Below, one piece after another: positions 52,499 to 62,401 of a stretch of 64,000 nt of DNA. The notes below the pieces were generated by a model. It did not search any database and was not told the origin of the DNA. It saw nothing but the letters and a program-made list of their open reading frames with translations. The number at the start of each line of letters is the position of its first letter. Position 1 is the first letter of the stretch. The stretch comes from Bacteroidales bacterium. GTDB lineage: Bacteria; Bacteroidota; Bacteroidia; Bacteroidales; UBA932. A program made the translations under genes and the position numbers. The stretch lies in contig JAJFVD010000012.1 in assembly GCA_021371955.1 (NCBI GenBank), forward strand, positions 310,001 to 374,000. The letters run 5' to 3'.

Positions 52499-52537
52499 TT
52501 GCATGTGTTAGTCAAATTTACGACCTCTTGCTGATTT
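52499..52537. repeat. Dispersed repeat copy (last in the island)
   Basis: attgcatgtgttagtcaaat followed by ttacgacctcttgctgattt resembles the 36574-36615 and 42053-42094 copies (ttgcatt-tg-tgg-ttaaatt-gacc...tgctgatttt). It is the most downstream copy I see. Confidence 0.5.
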
Positions 52538-52573
52538 AATCTGACTACCGAATAATTCTTTAAAGAGTTGAAT

Positions 52574-53020
52574 ATGAAAAAGTTCTATCTAGTTCTATTT
52601 TTAATTTTTCCTCTCGCGCTTTTCTCGCAATCGTATGGATCCCTAAGTCTTGTGGGCATATTTTCAACGAAAGGCGATGATCTTAGAACCGTTATTACAT
52701 CCAAAAATTCATTGGTAAAGATGACAGATAAAGAGATTGTTGAGGTTATCAGAATAATTAATGAGAGAAAAGAGGAGTATTTATCTTTAAGTGAAAAGGT
52801 AAAGAAATCAATTCCACATGATGCAAATGGTAAGCCGACAGGAAAAGCAGATCCTGAATTAATAAGAGCCCGGGAGGCGGTTAGTAGTGAAGTGGCCACT
52901 TCTGTTTATGAATTTCTTGGTGAAAAGAGGTACATGCAACTCGATAAAACCTTGATGAATGAGTATGCGAGAAAAAATTCGGAGGCTCTGAATAAAGCCT
53001 TGAAAAATAAAAAGAAGTAA
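52574..53020 (+). CDS. Small secreted protein of unknown function
   Basis: A 148-aa protein. I use the ATG at 52574 (an in-frame TTG at 52568 is an unlikely start), which gives signal peptide MKKFYLVLFLIFPLALFSQ. The mature part is charged and helical (VKMTDKEIVEVIRIINERKEEYLSLSEKVKKS, ELIRAREAVSSEVATSVYEFLGEKRYMQLDK). No family recognised. It ends 3 bp before the large beta-barrel gene, so the two probably act together at the envelope. Confidence 0.6.
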   Translation: MKKFYLVLFLIFPLALFSQSYGSLSLVGIFSTKGDDLRTVITSKNSLVKMTDKEIVEVIRIINERKEEYLSLSEKVKKSIPHDANGKPTGKADPELIRAREAVSSEVATSVYEFLGEKRYMQLDKTLMNEYARKNSEALNKALKNKKK

Positions 53021-53023
53021 ATT

Positions 53024-55789
53024 ATGATAAACAGATATGCTTTTTTATTGGTAGTTGCGACGTTACTTATCTCATTTTCTTCTTTTGCCCAGCAACGCGG
53101 CTTTATTATGAAGGCCGATATAACCCTGTCGGTAAGAGACAGTTTGACAAATGCACCTTTGGAACTTGTAACTGCAGTTTTGACCAGAATTGACAGAAAT
53201 AACAACAAGGAGATATTCACCTATGCAATTTCCGACAGTGCGGGTATAATAAAATTCAACAGGGTTCCGGCTTCTGATTACGAAATATCATTGCAGTATA
53301 TGGGGTATTACATGAAATTAGTCCCCAATATTAAAATTGATGCAAGAGACCTCGTTCAGGGCAATACTCTGAAAGCCCTGGGAGTGGTCAAATTAAGAGA
53401 GAATGTAGCGGAACTGAAGGCCGCCAAAATAAGCGAGCATGTAGTCCCAATTAAGTACTTAGGCGACACTATTCAATATAATGCAGCAGCCTTTAAACTG
53501 ACAGATTCAGATGTATTGGAAGATTTCTTCAAAAAGTTGCCCGGCTGGAGTGTGGATAGAGACGGTAAGATTACTGCCAACGGTAAGGTAATAGACCAAA
53601 TAACAGTTAACGGAAGGATATTTTTTCTTGACGACCCGGTTTTTGTGAGCAAAAACCTGCCTGCAAAATTGCTGAAAAACATAAAACTTTTTGAAAAAGA
53701 ATCCGATAAATCTAAGTTTACCGGAATTGACGACGGTTCAAGAAAAAACACCGTAGATGTTGCTGTTAAGGAAGAAATGTTAAACGGCTGGCTGGCGAAT
53801 ATCAAGGCAGGCGGGGGTACGGAAAAAAGATACAAAACCAACAATTTTGTTTCTAATTTCAATAAATACAACCAGATTGCTATAATTGGAAATGCGTCTA
53901 ATCTGAACGAAACCATTTCCATTCCGGGAATATCCAGTCCTGCTATGGGCCTGTCAAGTGATTATAACTTAGGGGGCAATATTAACCTAACGGAGAAGAA
54001 GAACAAATTCGTAGCAGACATTTCCTATAAGCTCAATGGGAAGAATAGCCTGAATGAAAATGAAATGCACAGAGTAAATTATATTAAGGATAGCTCTTTT
54101 GTTTATGACAAGAGTACCAAAAACGAAAACACAAATAATAGTCACACTTTTAATGGAGTACTTACCCGTAATGGCAAAAAAAGTATGATTGTAATAAAAC
54201 CTACAGCAAGATTTTCTTATGGTAATTATTCAGATTCAACAAAATATACGACAATTGGCGGAGAATCGGGAGTCATTCTCAACGAGGGAGAGAGCGTAAA
54301 TTCAGGTAAAAGAAACAGCGAATCAATTTCAACAGACTTCCTGATTATTACAAGAGCAAATAAAAAATTCAGGACTTTCAGCATAAATGGATCATTGGGT
54401 TATGACAGGACGGCTAATGAAGGAAGGAATCGCATACTAAACAAAACAGATCAGAAATACTTTATAGACAATAAATCATTGGGTTTTTCTGCACAATTCT
54501 CATACACGGAGCCAATTACTAAAAAAATTCTTTTTGGAACGAATTACAGGTTATCCTCTTCGTTCTCCTCCAAAAGCAAAGAGACATACAATCCCGGCAA
54601 TAACGGAAATTTCACGAGTCTCGACACTCTTCTTTCAGATAAATCAGATAATACAGAGTTTCGACAAAATATTGAGCTATTTCTTCAGAAGCCTAAAGGA
54701 AAAGATGAAATAAGCTATTATATGATAGGGGTATCAATCATGCCTTCGTATCTCAAAAGAAGTGCTGAGAACCGTAATATTGATAAATGGTTTGTCAATT
54801 TTTCGCCAAAAGCAGAACTCAGAATTTCAACTAAAAAGTTATCTCAATTTTTTTTAACTTACAAAGGAAACGTAAGAACACCTGACCTCTCAATGATGGT
54901 TCCCGTTCCGGACAATACAAATCCGCTCTTCTTCAGGATTGGCAATACCGGCTTAAAGAGCGAGTATGAACACAATGCCAGCCTGATTTTGAGGAAAATT
55001 ACAAATGTTGGCAGCGGACAGGCAACCGGCATATTCTTGAATGCCAACGCATCCTACTTTACCAGCAGAATTTTGAACAAATCGTGGTTTGACGAAAACG
55101 GGATACAATACTCCATGCCTTTCAATGACAGCGGAGATTATTCAATTAATGCAAGACTGGCATATGACCAGCCGTTCTTCAAGGGAGCCCTTTACATTGG
55201 GAACTCGTTTAATGCGGGTTATTATAATAATATCTCATACGTCAACGGCGAAAGGAACATTACAAAAAGGAAAGTGATAGGGGAGAGCGCAAGGGTATCA
55301 TTTAAGTCAGGAGATTTTGGCATTAATGCCAGTGCCTCTTTTAATTATGAGCTGTCTGAGAATTCAATATTTCCGGATAAGAAAACAAAAACCTGGAGAA
55401 ACAATATTGAGGGAAGCATAAGATATTTGCTCCCGCTTGGAATAGACCTGCGTACCGACCTATCATACCAGTATTTTACCGGTTATAGTAACCAATACGA
55501 CAAGCCATACCTCCTCTGGAATGCCGAGGTGTCAAAACCACTTGTCCGAAACAAACTGACCCTGACCATATCGGCGAGAGATATTCTAAATCAGAACAAG
55601 AATATTCAACGGGAAATTACAGATTTCTATGTTCAGGAAACCCGCTATAATGTAGTTCGGCAATATTTTCTGTTTACGCTCACATATAAATTCCTGACAG
55701 GCGGCAAGACAGGAGCATTCAAAGAAAGAGCAAATTCGATTCAGAGGTCACAGGAGAGCCTTATTTTTGAAATAGGAAACATCAGGTAG
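53024..55789 (+). CDS. Outer-membrane beta-barrel protein with carboxypeptidase-regulatory-like N-terminus (OMP_b-brl_3)
   Basis: A 921-aa protein with signal peptide ending near SFSSFAQ. Residues about 30-110 form a CarboxypepD_reg-like beta-sandwich (DITLSVRDSLTNAPLELVTAVL, GIIKFNRVPASDYEISLQYMGY). A plug-like region follows (DVLEDFFKKLPGWSVDRDGKITANGKVIDQITVNG), then a long barrel rich in amphipathic Asn/Ser/Tyr strands. It resembles TonB-dependent receptors, but no SusD partner is present and the TonB box is not obvious, as usual for the OMP_b-brl_3 group. Likely co-expressed with the 148-aa secreted protein. Confidence 0.8.
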   Translation: MINRYAFLLVVATLLISFSSFAQQRGFIMKADITLSVRDSLTNAPLELVTAVLTRIDRNNNKEIFTYAISDSAGIIKFNRVPASDYEISLQYMGYYMKLVPNIKIDARDLVQGNTLKALGVVKLRENVAELKAAKISEHVVPIKYLGDTIQYNAAAFKLTDSDVLEDFFKKLPGWSVDRDGKITANGKVIDQITVNGRIFFLDDPVFVSKNLPAKLLKNIKLFEKESDKSKFTGIDDGSRKNTVDVAVKEEMLNGWLANIKAGGGTEKRYKTNNFVSNFNKYNQIAIIGNASNLNETISIPGISSPAMGLSSDYNLGGNINLTEKKNKFVADISYKLNGKNSLNENEMHRVNYIKDSSFVYDKSTKNENTNNSHTFNGVLTRNGKKSMIVIKPTARFSYGNYSDSTKYTTIGGESGVILNEGESVNSGKRNSESISTDFLIITRANKKFRTFSINGSLGYDRTANEGRNRILNKTDQKYFIDNKSLGFSAQFSYTEPITKKILFGTNYRLSSSFSSKSKETYNPGNNGNFTSLDTLLSDKSDNTEFRQNIELFLQKPKGKDEISYYMIGVSIMPSYLKRSAENRNIDKWFVNFSPKAELRISTKKLSQFFLTYKGNVRTPDLSMMVPVPDNTNPLFFRIGNTGLKSEYEHNASLILRKITNVGSGQATGIFLNANASYFTSRILNKSWFDENGIQYSMPFNDSGDYSINARLAYDQPFFKGALYIGNSFNAGYYNNISYVNGERNITKRKVIGESARVSFKSGDFGINASASFNYELSENSIFPDKKTKTWRNNIEGSIRYLLPLGIDLRTDLSYQYFTGYSNQYDKPYLLWNAEVSKPLVRNKLTLTISARDILNQNKNIQREITDFYVQETRYNVVRQYFLFTLTYKFLTGGKTGAFKERANSIQRSQESLIFEIGNIR

Positions 55790-55874
55790 AAAATTAAAGA
55801 GTTCTTGCCCTCTTCATATTTTCGTGTAACTTTATAGAAATTCACCTTTCTTCTGTTGCGCTAATTACGAGAAA

Positions 55875-57293
55875 ATGAAAATACTACTAACAGGATCATC
55901 CGGATATATTGGGAAACGGCTTCTTCCTGTTTTGGTTGAGAGTGGACATGATGTTACCTGCTGTGTTAGAGACATAAAAAGATTTGCACCACCAGAGTCA
56001 ATAAAATCCAGAATCAATATCATTCAGATTGATTTGCTTGACAGATCTTCACTGGATATCATTCCTGAAGATATTGATGGTGCTTTTTATTTAGTTCATT
56101 CTATGTCGGCATCTTCGGACTACCCATTGCTGGAACAAAAATCGGCTGAGAATTTCAGAAATGCAATTAATAAAACTAAAGTAAAACATGTTGTTTATTT
56201 AAGTGGGATTGTAAATGAATCTGATTTGTCAAAACATTTGGAATCAAGAAAGAATGTTGAAAAAGAACTTGGTAAAGGGAATTATCATTTAACTACATTG
56301 AGAGCCGGTATTATTATTGGCTCAGGAAGCGCCTCTTTTGAGATAATGAGGGATTTGGTAGAAAAGCTTCCGGTTATGATTACACCAAAGTGGCTTAATA
56401 CTAAATGTCAGCCTATTGGAATTTCTGACGTGATAAAAATTCTATCAAAAACAATCATGAATCCCAGGACTTACAATAAAGATTTTGACATTGGCGGACC
56501 GGATATTCTGTCGTATAAAGAAATGCTCTTAGAGTTTGCCCGTATAAGAAATTTAAAGCGATACATTTTTACTGTTCCACTAATGACACCAAAGCTTTCT
56601 TCGTACTGGCTCTATTTTGTAACATCAACATCGTACAAACTTGCCGTTTCACTGGTTAACAGTATGAAAATTGAAGTAATATGCAGGAACCATGATATTA
56701 ATGAAATTTTGGGAATTCAACCAGTGAATTACCAGGCAGCATTGAAGAGTGCTTTTAGCAAAATTGAAAGAAACGAAGTGGTTTCAAGCTGGAAAGATGC
56801 TTTCATAAGCAGTGACTTCGAGTACAATATTTCTGACTTCATTGAGGTCCCATTATTCGGATGCTATAAAGACATTAGAGAAAAAGTTTTTGTCGATAGA
56901 GAGAACTGTATCGGCAAAATTTGGAGTATTGGAGGTAAAAATGGTTGGTATTATGGGAACTGGCTCTGGAAAGTCAGAGGTTTTCTGGATAAATTGGCAG
57001 GTGGGGTGGGCTTAAGAAGAGGCCGGACTTCAGAAAATTATTTAAACGCGGGTGATGCTCTTGATTTTTGGAGAGTCTTGTATGCAAATAAAAAGGAGGG
57101 ACGATTGCTCTTGTACGCCGAAATGAAGTTGCCGGGCGATGCCTGGCTTGAATTTAGAATTTTTGAAAACAAACTTATCCAGACAGCTACCTTCAGACCG
57201 TTAGGGTTAATTGGGAGATTATACTGGTTTTTGCTCCTTCCTCTCCACGGATTTTTGTTTAAAGGGATGATTAAAAAAATTACCGAATTGTAA
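55875..57293 (+). CDS. NAD(P)-binding SDR-type protein with DUF2867
   Basis: A 472-aa protein. Residues 1-250 are a Rossmann-fold NmrA/SDR-like domain: MKILLTGSSGYIGKRLLPVL (GxxGxxG), IDGAFYLVHSMSASSDY, KHVVYLSGIV, and ITPKWLNTKCQPIGISDV. Residues about 310-472 match DUF2867 (WSIGGKNGWYYGNWLWKVRGFLDKLAGGVGLRRGRT, LIQTATFRPLGLIGRLYWFLLLPLH). The arrangement is that of the bacterial YbjT-like DUF2867 proteins; substrate unknown. Confidence 0.85.
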   Translation: MKILLTGSSGYIGKRLLPVLVESGHDVTCCVRDIKRFAPPESIKSRINIIQIDLLDRSSLDIIPEDIDGAFYLVHSMSASSDYPLLEQKSAENFRNAINKTKVKHVVYLSGIVNESDLSKHLESRKNVEKELGKGNYHLTTLRAGIIIGSGSASFEIMRDLVEKLPVMITPKWLNTKCQPIGISDVIKILSKTIMNPRTYNKDFDIGGPDILSYKEMLLEFARIRNLKRYIFTVPLMTPKLSSYWLYFVTSTSYKLAVSLVNSMKIEVICRNHDINEILGIQPVNYQAALKSAFSKIERNEVVSSWKDAFISSDFEYNISDFIEVPLFGCYKDIREKVFVDRENCIGKIWSIGGKNGWYYGNWLWKVRGFLDKLAGGVGLRRGRTSENYLNAGDALDFWRVLYANKKEGRLLLYAEMKLPGDAWLEFRIFENKLIQTATFRPLGLIGRLYWFLLLPLHGFLFKGMIKKITEL

Positions 57294-57308
57294 AGACTTG
57301 AAATTTTA

Positions 57309-57983
57309 TCAGCCCTCGTATGCAAATTTTGCCGCTTTGTTTAACAAATCATTAAAGACCAGTGTCTTTTTAAATTCATTAACAGTCCTTTCTGCAAGAT
57401 TGCTGCCTAAAACAAATTTGTCATCAATAAATTGCATCAGAAAATAATCTCTCAGTTTATAATATTCGGCATATTCATCATCCGAAGGAAATCCGGTTGG
57501 AACTCTTTTAAGAGCAGTGCTTCGGTCGAGTCTGAAATTTGAAGCAATGTCAATTGCATCCTGAAACTCCTTGCCATTTAGCATAATCTCCTCGCGGATG
57601 CTTTTAATAACCTTTGGTTCCGGCCTGTATATGCCGGTGCTTATTATGTGCCCTCCTATATATTCCGCTCCCCTGACTTCAAGGTGAAAATAATATCCGG
57701 ACAATCCCGAGCCTTTTCCGTGAGGGGAAACAAAAGCTCCCATATGAGTTTTGTATGGCGACTTATCCGGAGAAAACCGTACATCGCGATATATTCTGTA
57801 TATACAATCCTTTACAGTGAGGTTGTTTACGGACGGGTCGAAAGATGCAATGCCCATAATGAGCTTCTCAACGAATCCGTTGAAGATTTCCTGTGCCTCT
57901 TTATACTCTTTTTTGTGTTCTTCAAACCACGGCCTGTTATTGTTTTGCTGAAGCCGGTTAAGGAAATTTAAGATCTTCTCCAT
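57309..57983 (-). CDS. DUF2461-domain protein
   Basis: A 224-aa cytoplasmic protein with the DUF2461 signatures FLNRLQQNNNRPWFEEHKKEY, RIYRDVRFSPDKSPYKTHMGAF and GYYFHLEVRGAEYIGGHI. The family is common and of unknown function; it has a conserved His/Arg/Asp set that suggests binding of a phosphate- or nucleotide-type ligand, but this is not shown. Convergent with the SDR gene and divergent from the HD gene. Confidence 0.88.
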   Translation of the reverse strand: MEKILNFLNRLQQNNNRPWFEEHKKEYKEAQEIFNGFVEKLIMGIASFDPSVNNLTVKDCIYRIYRDVRFSPDKSPYKTHMGAFVSPHGKGSGLSGYYFHLEVRGAEYIGGHIISTGIYRPEPKVIKSIREEIMLNGKEFQDAIDIASNFRLDRSTALKRVPTGFPSDDEYAEYYKLRDYFLMQFIDDKFVLGSNLAERTVNEFKKTLVFNDLLNKAAKFAYEG

Positions 57984-58046
57984 TGTAAAAAAGTTATTTC
58001 TTAAGACAAATATATGAAAGATTAATTTCTTAAATTCGCCTCAATA

Positions 58047-58619
58047 ATGTCTATAATTATTATGAAATCCAGAGACCATTACGTAGAACTTCTTAAACAA
58101 AATATCAAAAATCCGAAAATGATTGCACACTCTCTTGCCTCCGAGGCAGTTCTGAGAGCATTGGCACTCCGGTTTGGCGAAGATGAGGAGGTTTGGGGAA
58201 TTGCAGGGTTGTTGCACGATATAGATTCCGAGATTGTAAATGCAGACTCTACGCGCCACGGATTAGTGGGAGCAGAGATGCTAAAGTCGGAAGACATTCC
58301 GGATGAGGCAATAGAAGCTATCCGAATGCACAACGAAACGGCATCGGGGAAAAACCGTTCCTCTTTATTCGAGCATGCCCTGGCAGCAGGTGAAACTATA
58401 ACAGGGTTGATTTTTGCCGTTGCACTGGTATACCCGGACAAAAAAATATCAAGTGTCAAGGTGAAATCGGTGGTAAAGCGGATGAAGGAAAAAATATTTG
58501 CAGCATCGGTTAACCGCGAAACAATTCTTGAATGTGAAACCATCGGTATCCCGATTGACGAATTTACAGAATTGTCTCTCAGTGCGCTAAGCCCTGTTGA
58601 GGCAGAACTTGGGTTTTAA
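58047..58619 (+). CDS. HD-domain (HDIG-type) protein
   Basis: A 190-aa protein. The start may be at 58047 or at the Met at codon 6 (58062). Metal-binding HD motifs are visible: IAHSLASEAVLRALALRF, WGIAGLLHDIDSE with the HD pair, and IRMHNETAS further on. Such small HD proteins are predicted phosphohydrolases of uncertain substrate, often nucleotides. It lies 19 bp before guaC on the same strand, so a role in purine metabolism is possible but only inferred. Confidence 0.8.
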   Translation: MSIIIMKSRDHYVELLKQNIKNPKMIAHSLASEAVLRALALRFGEDEEVWGIAGLLHDIDSEIVNADSTRHGLVGAEMLKSEDIPDEAIEAIRMHNETASGKNRSSLFEHALAAGETITGLIFAVALVYPDKKISSVKVKSVVKRMKEKIFAASVNRETILECETIGIPIDEFTELSLSALSPVEAELGF

Positions 58620-58638
58620 TAAAGAAAAATAATTGATT

Positions 58639-59688
58639 ATGAGAATAGAATACGATATTAAACTTGGCTTTAAGGATGTGATGTTCCGCCCCAAACGCTC
58701 TACTTTGAGCAGCAGGTCGCAGGTAAAACTTGAACGCACTTTTAAGCTGATGCACAGTAAAAGCGATTGGACCGGAATCCCGGTAATGGCAGCAAACATG
58801 GACACCGTGGGAACTTTTGAGATGGCGATGGCTTTGCAGAAACACAAGATGTTTACAGCAATCCACAAGCATTATACTCTTGAAGAGTGGAATGACTTTC
58901 TGAAAAATGCTCCCAATGGAATTGAAAACTTTATTGCAGTCAGTTCCGGGACAAGCAATAATGACTACGAAAAAGTATGTCATATATTCAATAATCATCC
59001 TCAGCTGAGGTTTATTTGTATTGACGTAGCCAATGGATATTCCGAGCACTTTGTTGCATTTGTTAAACAGATTCGCAAGAAGTTTACGGATAAAGTTATA
59101 ATCGCCGGAAACGTGGTTACAGGAGAAATGGTAGAGGAACTCTTATTGGCCGGTGCAGATATAATCAAAGTAGGCATAGGCCCGGGTTCTGTGTGCACAA
59201 CCCGTGTCAAGACCGGTGTAGGTTATCCGCAGCTATCGGCTATCATTGAATGTGCCGATGCAGCGCATGGTTTGGGCGGTCAGATTATAAGCGACGGAGG
59301 CTGTTCAACACCGGGCGACGTGGCCAAGGCATTTGGCGCAGGGGCCGATTTTGTTATGCTGGGAGGGATGTTGGCCGGGCATAATGAAAGTGGCGGCGAG
59401 TTGATAGAAAAAAACGGGGAAAAGGTCAAACTGTTTTATGGAATGAGCTCTGCCACTGCAATGGAAAAACACTCCGGGGGCGTTGCCGAGTACAGGGCAA
59501 GCGAAGGTAAAACAGTAGTGGTGCCGTATCGTGGAAAAGTGGATGAAACTGTTCTGGACATATTGGGAGGAATCCGCAGCACATGCACATATGTAGGGGC
59601 ATCCCAGCTGAAAGAACTTTCCAAACGGACAACATTTATAAGGGTCGCAGAGCAGGAGAACCAGGTTTATAATAGCAACAGCCAATAG
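58639..59688 (+). CDS. guaC: GMP reductase
   Basis: A 349-aa IMPDH/GMPR-family TIM barrel. I take the ATG at 58639; an upstream in-frame TTG at 58633 is less likely. Signatures are [36 protein letters not shown], the phosphate loop [23 protein letters not shown] with catalytic Cys, and [28 protein letters not shown]. It turns GMP into IMP with NADPH, linking guanine and adenine pools. Confidence 0.95.
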   Translation: MRIEYDIKLGFKDVMFRPKRSTLSSRSQVKLERTFKLMHSKSDWTGIPVMAANMDTVGTFEMAMALQKHKMFTAIHKHYTLEEWNDFLKNAPNGIENFIAVSSGTSNNDYEKVCHIFNNHPQLRFICIDVANGYSEHFVAFVKQIRKKFTDKVIIAGNVVTGEMVEELLLAGADIIKVGIGPGSVCTTRVKTGVGYPQLSAIIECADAAHGLGGQIISDGGCSTPGDVAKAFGAGADFVMLGGMLAGHNESGGELIEKNGEKVKLFYGMSSATAMEKHSGGVAEYRASEGKTVVVPYRGKVDETVLDILGGIRSTCTYVGASQLKELSKRTTFIRVAEQENQVYNSNSQ

Positions 59689-59727
59689 CGGTATTTGCAT
59701 TTGTCGTGAATTTTGGAAATTATAGCA

Positions 59728-59735
59728 TACATTTG
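59728..59735 (+). promoter_or_regulatory. Putative -7 box for kup
   Basis: TACATTTG fits TAnnTTTG and lies 28 bp before the kup ATG. The upstream TTG is too far (24 bp), so only the -7 box supports it. Confidence 0.35.
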
Positions 59736-59763
59736 CGGGCTTAAAATTTCCATGTAATTATTA

Positions 59764-61812
59764 ATGAAAAAGTTTACATCTGCCGGAACAACTTCCAAAC
59801 TCACGATGGGCGGTTTGCTCATCACGCTGGGTATTGTTTACGGCGATTTGGGTACTTCTCCTCTTTATACAATCAGGGCTATCCTCAACGGAGCATCCGT
59901 AATCAATGAGAACTTTGTATTAGGAGCTTTGTCGTGTGTGTTCTGGACTCTCACCCTCCAGACTACACTTAAGTATATCATTATCACGCTTCGTGCAGAC
60001 AACAAGGGAGAGGGTGGTATCATGGCGCTTTTTGCTCTCCTGAAAAAGAAAAATAGCTGGATATCCTTAATTACAATTATAGGAGGTTGCGCCCTCATTG
60101 CCGATGGCGTAATTACGCCGGCTATCACAGTTACCTCTGCCGTCGAGGGGCTCAGGCTCTTTAATGCGGAAATACCCGTAGTTACGGTTGTACTTGTTAT
60201 TCTCACTGTATTATTTGCCATCCAGCAGTTTGGAACTTCATTTCTGGGTAAATCATTTGGCCCCATTATGTTTTTCTGGTTCTCTATGCTTGGAGTGCTT
60301 GGCATTTCTCAAATCATATATTTCCCGGAGGTATTGATGGCGGTCAATCCCTATTATGCAATAAACCTCCTTGCAGAATATCCCAACGGTTTTGTTTTGC
60401 TTGGTGCTGTTTTCCTTTGTACGACAGGTGCAGAGGCACTCTATTCCGATCTTGGCCATTGCGGTATACGCAATATCCGTATTTCATGGATATTTGTAAA
60501 GGCAACCCTGCTTCTGAACTATTTCGGACAGGGCGCATGGATAATTACCCACCCACAGCATATTGTTCAAAATGTAAACCCGTTTTACGAGATGATGCCG
60601 GACTGGTTTCTGATTCCCGGCATATTTGTGGCCACAGCAGCAGCGATTATTGCAAGTCAGGCCTTAATCAGCGGGTCATATACCATTATCAGCGAGGCTA
60701 TTTCTCTGAACTTCTTTCCTAAGGTTCGGGTCAATTATCCTGCAAACGAAAAGGGCCAGATGTACATACCCCTGATTAATACCGTTTTGTATCTGTCTTG
60801 TTGTTTTGTTGTTCTTTTCTTCAGGGAGTCGTCGGGGATGGAGGCAGCCTATGGCCTAGCCATCAACATTGCCATGCTCACGACAACCGTTTTGCTTATG
60901 TTTTATTTGCGGAATAAGTTTCCTCTTTATTTGCAGATATTGATAGGTGTCCTGTTTTTTACAATAGAATTTTCTTTTTTGGCAGCCAATCTTACAAAGT
61001 TCAGAAACGGAGGATGGATAACCCTTCTTATAGCGGGCATTTTTGCATTTGTCATGTATATATGGAGCAAAGGACGTCGCATTAAGAACAGCTTTATCAC
61101 CTTTGTAAATATCAAGGATTATCTGCCTGTAATTAAAGCTCTCTCTAAAGACAAGACGGTGCCAAAATATGCAACAAACCTTGTATATATTACACATGCC
61201 AACTTTAGCACAGAAATCGAGAACAAGATTCTGTTTTCCATGCTGCGCAAACAGCCTAAGCGGGCCGATACATACTGGCTTCTTCATGTTGATATAGTGG
61301 ATGATCCAAACATTACCGAATATGAGGTAAAGCAAATTATTCCGGGTGTGCTCATACGTATAGACATGAGAATGGGATTCAAAGTGCCGGTGAAAGCCAA
61401 TCTCTATTTCCACAACATACTGTTTGAACTCATGTCCGACCATAAGGTAGACATGATAAGCAATTATCCTTCTTTACGGGAGTATAATGTTTTGAGTGAC
61501 TTCCGCTATATTGTAATTGAACGCGTCCAGAATAAGGACTATGATTTCAATCAGGTACGCAGGTTAATAATGAATGCCTACTTCTGGATTCGAAAAATAG
61601 GTATGACAGACGTTAATTATCTGGGTCTGGATTCTACAAACGTAAGTGTGGAAGAGGTGCCGTTGCTCGCCAGATCAGAAATTATTTACAGCGGAAAAGA
61701 GATTGCCCCGGTTTCTTCGGATTCTGTTAAAATCAAAATTAATGATTTGAAATTCACAAGGGTGAAAAGTTTAAAAAACAGAAGAATCCCGCCTGACGAC
61801 ACAACAAACTGA
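59764..61812 (+). CDS. kup: Kup-family potassium uptake protein
   Basis: A 682-aa proton/potassium symporter. The start TMGGLLITLGIVYGDLGTSPLYTIRAIL is the family signature; further are ADNKGEGGIMALFALL, DGVITPAITVTSAVEGL, CTTGAEALYSDLGHCG and RISWIFVKATLLLNYFGQGAWI. About twelve membrane segments are followed by a soluble C-terminal domain (about 450-682). Length fits the longer Bacteroidota members. Confidence 0.95.
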   Translation: MKKFTSAGTTSKLTMGGLLITLGIVYGDLGTSPLYTIRAILNGASVINENFVLGALSCVFWTLTLQTTLKYIIITLRADNKGEGGIMALFALLKKKNSWISLITIIGGCALIADGVITPAITVTSAVEGLRLFNAEIPVVTVVLVILTVLFAIQQFGTSFLGKSFGPIMFFWFSMLGVLGISQIIYFPEVLMAVNPYYAINLLAEYPNGFVLLGAVFLCTTGAEALYSDLGHCGIRNIRISWIFVKATLLLNYFGQGAWIITHPQHIVQNVNPFYEMMPDWFLIPGIFVATAAAIIASQALISGSYTIISEAISLNFFPKVRVNYPANEKGQMYIPLINTVLYLSCCFVVLFFRESSGMEAAYGLAINIAMLTTTVLLMFYLRNKFPLYLQILIGVLFFTIEFSFLAANLTKFRNGGWITLLIAGIFAFVMYIWSKGRRIKNSFITFVNIKDYLPVIKALSKDKTVPKYATNLVYITHANFSTEIENKILFSMLRKQPKRADTYWLLHVDIVDDPNITEYEVKQIIPGVLIRIDMRMGFKVPVKANLYFHNILFELMSDHKVDMISNYPSLREYNVLSDFRYIVIERVQNKDYDFNQVRRLIMNAYFWIRKIGMTDVNYLGLDSTNVSVEEVPLLARSEIIYSGKEIAPVSSDSVKIKINDLKFTRVKSLKNRRIPPDDTTN

Positions 61813-61878
61813 CCCCTTCCTGTGAACTTAACCTGTTTCAGGTTTGTTATTACAGTATTAATTAAAATCAGATAAAAG

Positions 61879-62286
61879 ATGAAAGGGATTATTAAATTCG
61901 CAGGACTGGCATTGCTTATGGCCCTTCTCTTTTCATGCTTTTCGCAGAGAGTCGTGCCGTCTTCCGATGCCGCCAGGTTGGGAATAAAAGGCAATTCGGA
62001 TGTCAAAGATTCCACCGAATATGAGCTTATTGTATTTGATGTGGGATTCGATTACTGGCTGAGCAGCCGCGGGTATTCTGCAAATCAGTACTCAAATGAA
62101 TATTTGCAGTCTATGAACAGTCGCTATGTACAGGAGTGGAACAGACGCTACATTAAGGGTGACCGGAGGATGGGCAGCAACATAGATTATGATATTCTCA
62201 CTCCTTACAATATTGAATTCAACTTCAAGCTTTTTATGTACTTCAAATACTTTGAAGAGACAAACAGAATAAAGCTATTGCAATAA
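61879..62286 (+). CDS. DUF6146-family lipoprotein
   Basis: A 135-aa protein with a lipoprotein signal (LALLMALLFSCFSQR, Cys about 20). The mature part has STEYELIVFDVGFDYWLSSRGYSANQYSNEYLQSMNSRYVQEWNRRYIKG and YDILTPYNIEFNFKLFMYFKYF, the pattern of DUF6146, a Bacteroidota-restricted family of unknown function. It lies 66 bp after kup on the same strand. Confidence 0.85.
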   Translation: MKGIIKFAGLALLMALLFSCFSQRVVPSSDAARLGIKGNSDVKDSTEYELIVFDVGFDYWLSSRGYSANQYSNEYLQSMNSRYVQEWNRRYIKGDRRMGSNIDYDILTPYNIEFNFKLFMYFKYFEETNRIKLLQ

Positions 62287-62401
62287 TATCCAGAATATTG
62301 TTATTCAAAAAAAGCGAGAAATTTGTATAAGTAGTTGATTAATGTTATAACTTTAAAACGGATTGTTTTGAAAATAGTTATAGACATTTAAATCGTACTA
62401 T

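Noticed and set aside
36105..52573. Chromosomal integron (gene-cassette array with attC sites)
   Set aside because: Modules lie in both orientations, the repeats lack paired RYYYAAC/GTTRRRY cores, and there is no integrase gene in the window.
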